A DNA stretch of 64,000 nt from Lunularia cruciata (Eukaryota > Streptophyta > Marchantiopsida > Lunulariales > Lunulariaceae), in assembly GCA_948567375.1 (NCBI GenBank), contig OX419757.1, positions 29,078,001 to 29,142,000 on the forward strand, written 5' to 3'. Below are positions 58,601-64,000 of this stretch, one piece after another. The notes beneath the pieces are model-generated. The model saw nothing but the letters and a program-made list of their open reading frames with translations. It did not search any database and was not told where the DNA came from. Position 1 is the first letter of the stretch. Every line of letters starts with the position of its first letter. Position numbers and translations under genes: made by a program.

Positions 58601-60302
58601 TGCATTGACCATCTACATGAAGAAGGGTGTAGATTACATGGTGATTTTGGAAGACAAGGAGGCTCTCAAAGCTTTTGAGGAGCTCAAGCAATCCCTTGTT
58701 GTAGCTCCAATTCTTGCTAAACCTGATTGGAGTAAGCCTTTCATCCTCTACACTGATGCTTCTAATGTAGCTATAGGATGCACTCTTAGTCAATTAGACC
58801 AAGATGGGCATGATCATCCAATAGCTTATGCTAGTAGGCAGATGGTTTCAGCAGAGAAGAACTACTCTGTCACAGAGAGAGAAGGGTTGGCAGTGATCTT
58901 TGGTCTCAAGAAGTTTAGACACTACTTGATTGGAGGGAAAGCCACAATTGTCACGGATCACAAGGCTTTGAAGTACATCTTCAACAAGCCTAATGTTGAA
59001 GGGAGACTAGCAAGGTGGATGATACTCTTGTCTGAGTATGACTACACAATTGAGGATAGGCCAGGAAAGAAACATGCAAATGCTGATTTGTTATCTAGAG
59101 CCTATGATCATGATGGAGATGAGCCAGTAGATGATTCCTTCCCGGATGAGGAGCTCATGACAATCTCAGTCACTCAAGAGATTCCAATGGAGTACAAGGA
59201 GATTGTGGATTTTGTGACAAGAGGTAACTATCCAGAAGGGATGCATGCTAGGGAGAGGAAGGCCCTTGCAGCAAGATCTAGACCTTACACAATGGTGGAG
59301 GATATTCTTTTTCACCAAGGAGCAGATGGTCTACTTCGAAGAGCAGTGGGTAAGGAAGAGTCTATCCTACTCATAAAGGAGTTTCATGAAGGTTTCGTAT
59401 GTGGAGGACACTTTGCAGGAAAGGTGACTGCTTTCAAGATTCTAGATGCAGGTTACCATTGGAGAGGGATTTTCAAGGATTGTCTTGATTATTGCAAAAC
59501 TTGTCATGTTTGTCAAGCTTTTGCTAGAAAGTCTACATCCACTCCACCACTTAGATCAATTCCATTGCTAGGACCTTTTGAGAAGTGGGGAATTGATTTT
59601 GTAGGACCTCTCAATAGAACCCCAAGGAACAATCGGTACATTGTGGTAGTTACTGATTACCTTACCAAGTGGGTTGAGGCTAGACCATTGAGGGACAAGA
59701 ATGAAGATGAAGTGGGTAGATTTCTTTATGAACGCATTATCACTAGGTTTGGATGCCCTTTGGAGTTGGTTTCTGATAGAGGAGGAGAGTTTACAGGAAG
59801 CATTACTACAGCCATGCTACGACATTTCTCTATCACACATAGAGTAACTACATCCTATAAGCCAAATTCCAATGGCTTGGCAGAGAGAACCAATCAGACC
59901 TTGTGCATGATGTTGGCCAAAGATGCAGAAATGGAGGGGGCTAAACATCATTGGGACAAGAGGATTCATGCAGTTTTGTGGGAGTATAGGACAACCATGA
60001 AGACTTCCACTAGATATTCTCCATTCCAATTGGTGTATGGTATTGAGTCTACCTTACCTATTCACTTTGATCTTCCTACCTTCCAAAGCATTCATAGGAG
60101 ATTGAAGAAAGCACAAGGAAGTGATGCAGGGAAGTCAAGGAAGGATCAACTCATGGAGTTGGAAGAGGCAAGAGCAATTGCTATGGTTCGAGTGGAGCAA
60201 GCCCAAAGGAAACAAAAGGAGAGCTATGACAAGAGGCAAGGCAAGAAGAAGGTGGAGCCTTTCAAAGAAGGTGATTGGGTAATGTTGTTTGATTCCATTT
60301 GA
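55632..60302 (+). CDS. gag-pol: Gag-Pol polyprotein of G2 (1556 aa, one late stop)
   Basis: ATG at 55632 (GATGGGGAAACTTCC). Gag domain at about residues 1-200 (DFKRACIGNNERRKNEWASL, LTWYESEYQ, LIENFLPDE), knuckle CFGCGGRGHIQRNC at 282-295, protease turn VDGGSAVNAMS with Asp502, and RT with FIDDFCVYG (Asp893/Asp894). RNase H follows from YTDAS (Asp1042) to NADLLSRA, then integrase with HHCC (EFHEG, GGHFAG, CKTCHVC) and catalytic Asp1322, Asp1382, Glu1418 (D-x35-E). TGA at 60300-60302 cuts the frame, but the same frame runs on for 52 codons to TAG at 60456-60458, so only the integrase tail is lost. All core catalytic residues are present. Confidence 0.95.
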   Translation: MGKLPVFFGKDGEDVEAFVRDFKRACIGNNERRKNEWASLLPDFFEDAALTWYESEYQKRERREGEEESWETLTSALIENFLPDESYERLMSEVTFLKQGDGEKVRVYVERVEKLESRFRIVLRKGGDDVETTMIGIGAMLTKNFVGGLRPQIRSKVRYEKPSSKVEAIKIAIRMEESLEGDESDLVVKEVVHPPQGYKYGGTSDTLVTRVAPQVVVALILAPPPKDPLQTIIEQLADLKINVVQLWEKREVDQNVGRGPRSYGNYPYRGGQPANNFNDRNCFGCGGRGHIQRNCPNSTYHGGRGYEGANRGKEGGSETQVAPNPNKGKGIASIDVVESKYEKGECSNSKGLNLELLAQEKKRARFAEDVHSSQGFTSSKDTPMSTRSTRTSTPSTTKTPRKKLGMEDFLISKQQWNYNVLEDVGSHKANITVGQLIALNPTLRKELRGGLSSTRSKKKKKAKVPVSMGVVDAKPAPWEACEYASKIDVRVNGHNIKDALVDGGSAVNAMSERLMKKLGMIPSRPSTFVVSMANKQQVRPVGVMDKVVVSVMGVQNLMTFQVLKDSSYDLLLGRPWLRAARTTDRWHKGYLRIGPSNHRVTVPVTNTTNTSHSDTPSSNYWESDSEEGASGVDTSMEEETSTEEDESESDSDVYPLCAMDFAPKPEVLKDPDKSPLTLEEVERRLSTLKYGPNVTKEEKVRFEEIFRKFIHVFAFSYKDLKEVTLEEHKIEVESHARPIRQKQRRISPPISLVVKEEIDKLKEAGFIFEVENSEWVSPIVIVKKKNGKLRVCVDYKKLNAVTKKDYYPLPFIDEILEEVAGHERYSFGDGYSGYNQIKIAPEHQQLTTFTTPWGTYAFKVMPFGLCNAPATFQRFMNKVFEPFIGKFVRDFIDDFCVYGSKEEHFEHLIKVLQRLDEANASLNPEKCIFGCEEGLLLGHIISKDGIAVDPEKVRKISDLPFPSSLTKLRQFLGMVGYYRRFIFSFSNKAYALTIYMKKGVDYMVILEDKEALKAFEELKQSLVVAPILAKPDWSKPFILYTDASNVAIGCTLSQLDQDGHDHPIAYASRQMVSAEKNYSVTEREGLAVIFGLKKFRHYLIGGKATIVTDHKALKYIFNKPNVEGRLARWMILLSEYDYTIEDRPGKKHANADLLSRAYDHDGDEPVDDSFPDEELMTISVTQEIPMEYKEIVDFVTRGNYPEGMHARERKALAARSRPYTMVEDILFHQGADGLLRRAVGKEESILLIKEFHEGFVCGGHFAGKVTAFKILDAGYHWRGIFKDCLDYCKTCHVCQAFARKSTSTPPLRSIPLLGPFEKWGIDFVGPLNRTPRNNRYIVVVTDYLTKWVEARPLRDKNEDEVGRFLYERIITRFGCPLELVSDRGGEFTGSITTAMLRHFSITHRVTTSYKPNSNGLAERTNQTLCMMLAKDAEMEGAKHHWDKRIHAVLWEYRTTMKTSTRYSPFQLVYGIESTLPIHFDLPTFQSIHRRLKKAQGSDAGKSRKDQLMELEEARAIAMVRVEQAQRKQKESYDKRQGKKKVEPFKEGDWVMLFDSI

Positions 60303-60458
60303 TTCAAGAGAGTGCAAAAGAAGTTTTTGCCTAAGTACTTTGGACCTTTCATAGTAGAGAAGGTGTGGGGCAATTACACCTATGATCTCAAGGAGTTGGG
60401 AGGAAGACACTTTGATAGGATTAACCATGATAAGTTGAAGATGTACCATAGAAGGTAG
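60303..60458 (+). pseudogene. pol: Integrase C-terminal tail of G2 beyond the stop
   Basis: Same frame as gag-pol. FKRVQKKFLPKYFGPFIVEK, then YTYDLKELGG and KMYHRR, is the usual end of gypsy integrase. The TGA in front could derive from CGA by one C-to-T change. Confidence 0.75.
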
Positions 60459-60490
60459 AGAGACCTTCACTTTGAGGACAAAGTGAAAAC

Positions 60491-60506
60491 TTAGTCCGGG
60501 GGTAAA
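60491..60506 (+). other. Polypurine tract region of G2
   Basis: ttagtccgggggtaaa stands immediately before the 3' LTR. The purine run GGGGGTAAA is short, but its position is right for the plus-strand primer. Confidence 0.55.
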
Positions 60507-61185
60507 TGTAACACCCATTTGTGCATGTGTGTGGTATTGTGATATTTAGCTTGGTATTACAAGTACTTAAGAGATATTATTTATATAGAGATAAAGGATG
60601 GTTCTATATTAGTCATGGTTAGCTAAAGTTAGTCATAGCTAAGATAGATGGGACCTTACTTTAGAGGAAGTAGAAAAGATGAGCACCACTATTTTGGATT
60701 TTAGTGTGTTGACTTGGTATTATTCCTAGGTGTTTGGCTTTGGGGAAAGAGTTGAGAACTCTTGGGCCCGCAAGCCTTTTTGTTTTGGATTCTTCTTTAG
60801 TCCAAGGATAGCCCATGTGAAGGAATCCTTGCTTTAGTGGTTGGGTCAAGATAAGGGGAATATGCCCATGTGAATGGATATTCCTTTCTACTTTTTGACT
60901 TTACTTGACTTTTAGTCTAGTAACTTGAGTTACTACGGTAATTAGTAACTTTGGTACGTAACTATTTCACAAGTATATAAACAAGGAGTGAGGAGGTACT
61001 CATCATCCTTTCATTTGCAACTATCTCTCTCTCATTGAGTTCTCTAGTGAGCAATGTCTTGAGTCTTGGAGTGTTAGCCTTGGAGGAGTATGATGGAGTT
61101 GGGGTTCCTTGCCTTCTTAGTCCATGGTGCGCTACCATAATAGCCATCAGAGGTTCATCCTGAGTGAGAGACAGGCCGGCTCACA
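60507..61185 (+). repeat. 3' LTR of G2
   Basis: 679 bp. I find no difference from the 5' LTR when reading both through, which implies a very recent insertion. Confidence 0.95.
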
Positions 61186-61189
61186 GAGC

Positions 61190-62229
61190 TGAGACCCTTC
61201 TTGGGACATGTTGGATATTACAGACGCTTTGTGTCAAACTATGCAGTGCTTGCTGCACCAATTACAAAGCTTCTGAAGAAATCCGAAGACTATCTATGGG
61301 AAGCAAATCAAGAAGAAGCTTTCCAGGTGTTGAAGAAGGAACTGGTTGAAGCACCAGTTATGAGGGCCCCAAATTGGGACATCCCTTTTCATGTGTATGT
61401 GGACACTTTGTCCATGGCCATCGGAGTTGTCTTAAGTCAGAAGGACGAGAAGAAGAAGGACTACCCGGTGTATTATACCAGCCGACAACTTTCAGTTTTT
61501 GAAAAGAACTATTCGACAACTGAAAGAGAAGCACTCGGAATGGTGTATGCCTGCAAGAAATTTCATCATTATTTGTTGGGGTATGAGTTTGTCTTCTATG
61601 TTGACCATTATGCATTGCAACATTTGGTCAAGAAGGTAGATTTATCGGGACGAATTGCAAGATGGATCTTGTTATTACAAGAGTTCACGTATACTATACA
61701 AGTAAGGAAGGGAGCTTCGCATTCAAATGCGGACTTCCTATCCAGGTTAGAAACTCAAGACCAGGAGTGTGAAATTGATGATTGGTTCCTTGACAAAGAG
61801 TTGTATCACTTATCAGCAATGCGAAGTACGAGGTATGCAGCTGAATATAATTATCTGAATACTCTCCATTGTCCTGAGGAGATGGACCCGGAACAGCGGG
61901 CATTCTTTCTCAAGAAAATGGGGCCGTACCAGCTTAAACACAACATTTTATTTAAGATGGGCAAAGACAAAGTACTTTGGCGATGCTTGGAGTCATACAA
62001 AGTAGGAGGAGTAATTGAATCTTTACACTCCAAGGCATCAGGAGGACACTATGCTCTAAAGAATACTATAAAGAAAATTCTTTCGGCAGGGTATTGGTGG
62101 CCTACAATGTACAAAGATGTACATGCTCATATCCAAAGCTGTGATGCTTGTCAGAGAACAGGGAAGCCGACGCCTACTTCTCAATGGCCTTTGAGACCAA
62201 TTTTGCCTTTGGCCCCATTTGAGAAATAG
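61190..62229 (+). pseudogene. pol: RT end, RNase H and integrase N-terminus of G3
   Basis: This continues the G3 frame after the G2 insertion. FLGHVGYYRRFV (RT end) is followed by RNase H with PFHVYVDTLSMAIG, YYTSRQLS, NYSTTEREALGMVYACKKF, YVDHYALQHLV and SNADFLSRL. The integrase zinc domain follows with SLHSKASGGHYA and CDACQRTGKPTP (Cys-x2-Cys). A TAG at 62227-62229 stands in place of Trp before GIDFVGP. The whole stretch of about 345 codons is open, so it was intact shortly before. Confidence 0.9.
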
Positions 62230-63137
62230 GGGATTGATTTTGTGGGTCCCATTCTACCAATGACCCGAGTCACAAGAAAGCGATACATTTTGGTGTGCAC
62301 TGACTATGCTACCAAGATGGTCCAAGCGGAAGCAACTCACAGAGATGATGCTGAAACTGTGGCGGAATTCTTCTTTTGAAACATCATCTCCCGATATGGG
62401 TGTCCTCTGGAATTGGTCAGTGACCGAGGAACACATTTTTTGAACTTTGTAATGGAGGCATTAACCAAGTACTTTCAGATTAAACTTTGGAAGACAACTC
62501 CTATAACCCAAAAGCAAATGGCTGAACGGAAAAAGCAAATGAGTTACTTTGTAAAATTTTGAATAAGGTGACTATCAATTATGCCTATGATTGGGATACG
62601 AAATTACCAGCCGCGTTGTGGGCACATCGAACGACTGAGAAAATTACAACCAAACAAACTCCATACTTCTTGACACATGGCTTGCATCCCATACTGCCAA
62701 TTGAATTTGAAGTTCCGACATATCGGGTTCTGTGCAAAGAATGAATGTCAGAAGAAGAAAGTCAGGATCTTCAGATTCATCAACTGATGTGGTTAGAAGA
62801 GAAAAGAGACGATGCAATGCAAACCACAAAAGAAGTACAAGCACAGAGGAAAGTCAGGCACGATAAGAGAATCAAGCTTGTGACTGTACGAGAAGGGGAT
62901 TTGGTTTTGTTATATGACAATCGCCGAATATTTTTTCCAGGCAAGTTGCATTTGAGATGGATGGGTCCCTATCGAGTTCTTCATCTTTACAAAAATGGAT
63001 CCATGCAACTCGTCGACTTGGAAGGTAATCCTTTTGCCACTCGAGTAAACGAGTGGAGAGTTCGGAGATATTGGACCATAGACTCGAAAGTTTCTAAAGC
63101 ACCCAAGGTCTATGTTTGCGGGGATGCTCACATTTGA
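62230..63137 (+). pseudogene. pol: Integrase core and tail of G3
   Basis: GIDFVGPI (first Asp), LVCTDYATKMVQAEA, LELVSDRGTHF (second Asp), then a one-base frame change near 62505 before the NG-x-TEKAN block with the catalytic Glu. DWDTKLPAALWAHRTT, GLHPILPIEFEVPT and the tail LHLRWMGPYRVLHLYKNG and VNEWRVRRYW follow. TGA stops lie near 62378, 62530 and 62742. The end at GDAHI (TGA 63135-63137) sits just before the polypurine tract. Confidence 0.88.
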
Positions 63138-63148
63138 GGGAGGGGGTA
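63138..63148 (+). other. Polypurine tract of G3
   Basis: gggagggggta immediately precedes the 3' LTR, right after the integrase stop codon. Confidence 0.75.
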
Positions 63149-64000
63149 TGTGGTGCCCACATTTTTTGTTTTTTCACAATAAAGGAGAAGAAGTTGTATA
63201 GAGAAGTCGGATTGCGCCTGTATGGCCGAAGAAAGCGAAGAAAGGAGTCTTCGGGATGAAACCCGAAGTAAAATGACTTCGGGTCATAAGGTGAAGTACT
63301 TGGAAATGCCCTGTCAGCATACAATACAAAGTAAATTGTCTTTGGATCGGGAGGAGCTCAACCCGAGGCGAAGATATTCTAACAACCTTTCGTCGGGGCG
63401 AGAAATTCAAGAAGGGGCCGTTTGAAAATTAGCGGCTCATATGCGCAAAGGTTGATTGACAGTGACAGGTGCATGTTGGAGGTGTGATTTCTTGGTAGGA
63501 ACTTGAAATGACGGAAGACGAAGAAGCACAACTCTATAAAAATCAAAACTGCAACGACAAAATGTCAAGCAATTTTCCTTCACCGTTGAGGAGTCGTCTT
63601 GAAGGTGATCGGGGAAAGGGAAATAGAGTTGGACTTGTGTTAGTGCGCAAGGAGGAAGTTGTGAGAGTGAAATCGAGAGAAAGTGAGAAAGCAAAAGAGA
63701 TGGGAGGAGGGAAAAAGAACTCCGAATTTGCAGTGAGAAATCATGCGATTCGGAGATTAGATGTGATAGCAAGGATCGAAGTCTTGAGCCGACTTTGGAT
63801 CACCTTTCTAGCATGGAACAAGAACGTTAGTTTTCCAGGATTCATGACAGAAATCATCGAGAGTAAGTGTCTCTATGGACCCGAGGAAGAAGGGAAGAGA
63901 GGAAATCCGGCTTGCTAGACAGAGTCGGATTGGAGACTTGTACTCAAGAAGGAGGCGGGCTCGGAGCAGGGAGCCACATTCTTGGGGAAAGGAGAGATAG
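63149..64000 (+). repeat. 3' LTR of G3 (first 852 bases, cut by the window)
   Basis: It aligns with 44652 onward with scattered transitions. The TATA-like box is at 63535-63543. The LTR-encoded frame starts at the ATG at 63562 and is open past the TGA position that breaks the 5' copy, then meets TAG at 63916-63918 where the 5' LTR has TGG. So each LTR copy carries different lesions. Confidence 0.92.
63562..64000 (+). pseudogene. LTR-encoded coiled-coil protein of G3, 3' LTR copy (partial)
   Basis: Begins MSSNFPSPLRSRLEGDRGKG. VVRVKSRESEKAKEMGGGKK and IARIEVLSRLWITFLAWN match the 5' LTR copy. TAG at 63916 replaces a Trp codon; the frame then continues TESDWRLV to the window edge. It confirms that the frame is part of the LTR. 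Confidence 0.85.

Larger units (their letters stand above)
53384..61185 (+). mobile_element. G2 Ty3/gypsy retrotransposon, young and nearly intact
   Basis: 7,802 bp with two 679-bp LTRs that read identical, flanked by a perfect GAGC duplication (53380-53383 and 61186-61189). Inside: primer-binding site, leader, a zinc-knuckle ORF, one gag-pol frame and a purine tract. It sits in the RT/RNase H junction of G3. Related copies here: solo LTRs at 36691 and 45992 and an old relative at 31898-33917. Confidence 0.96.
44652..64000 (+). mobile_element. G3 Ty3/gypsy retrotransposon with giant coding LTR (3' LTR cut by window edge)
   Basis: 5' LTR 44652-49182, primer-binding site, gag with zinc knuckles, protease, RT, RNase H, integrase, polypurine tract and the first 852 bases of the 3' LTR. 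A full G2 element splits it at 53384-61185, and a G2 solo LTR lies in its 5' LTR. Lesions are few for its size (a handful of stops and small indels), so it is younger than the G1 copies but older than G2. Confidence 0.92.

Noticed and set aside
1-64000. tRNA, rRNA, CRISPR or host protein-coding genes
   Set aside because: I looked for cloverleaf-like stretches, regular spaced repeats and non-element proteins and found none that could be supported.

Overview
This window is plant (streptophyte) nuclear DNA made almost entirely of nested, mostly degenerate transposable elements. I found no host gene, rRNA, tRNA or CRISPR array. The evidence is Ty3/gypsy and Copia coding remnants, large LTRs with short target-site duplications, a PIF/Harbinger element, low GC, and decay dominated by TAG/TGA stops at former Gln, Trp and Arg codons, as expected from deamination of methylated cytosines. 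A large-genome, possibly non-flowering lineage is likely, but the sequence alone does not name the species.

The main discovery candidate is a Ty3/gypsy family (called G1 here) whose pol region carries a C5-cytosine DNA methyltransferase between protease and reverse transcriptase. Three diverged copies are present: A (minus strand, 1-9234), B (plus, 10626 to about 22640) and C (plus, 34204-43265). A fourth copy, D, is represented by its LTR at 43266. The methyltransferase shows motif I (LLELFGG), an acidic motif II (YVERDE), motif IV (PCQ), motif VI (ENV), a motif VIII-like stretch and motifs IX/X, in canonical order. In copies A and C the protease and methyltransferase share one frame. All copies are broken by stops, indels and later insertions: a Harbinger in A, a Copia solo LTR and a 2.8-kb LTR-like insert in B, and a G2 solo LTR and a 2.2-kb LTR-like insert in C.

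Layout: 1-9234, G1 copy A with a Harbinger at 724-4041; 9235-10625, AT-rich spacer with a 134-bp tandem duplication; 10626-22640, G1 copy B; 22641-25625, AT-rich DNA with a long hairpin and unidentified minus-strand coding remnants; 25626-28741, minus-strand solo LTR of the G3 type; 28880-29335, Copia integrase scrap; 29380-31900, decayed minus-strand gypsy (G4); 31900-33917, decayed minus-strand G2 relative; 34204-43265, G1 copy C; 43266-44651, start of G1 copy D; 44652-64000, a large G3 gypsy element with a very young G2 gypsy element (53384-61185) inside its RT/RNase H region and a minus-strand G2 solo LTR (45992-46668) inside its 5' LTR.

G3 is unusual because its LTR (about 3.85 kb net) contains a long open frame for a charged, coiled-coil protein of roughly 860 codons. 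That frame recurs in its own 3' LTR and in the diverged solo LTR at 25626-28741. G2 is the youngest element: its two 679-bp LTRs read identical, its 4-bp target duplication is perfect, and its gag-pol frame has 1556 codons with all catalytic residues present and a single late stop. It also has an extra zinc-knuckle ORF upstream of gag.
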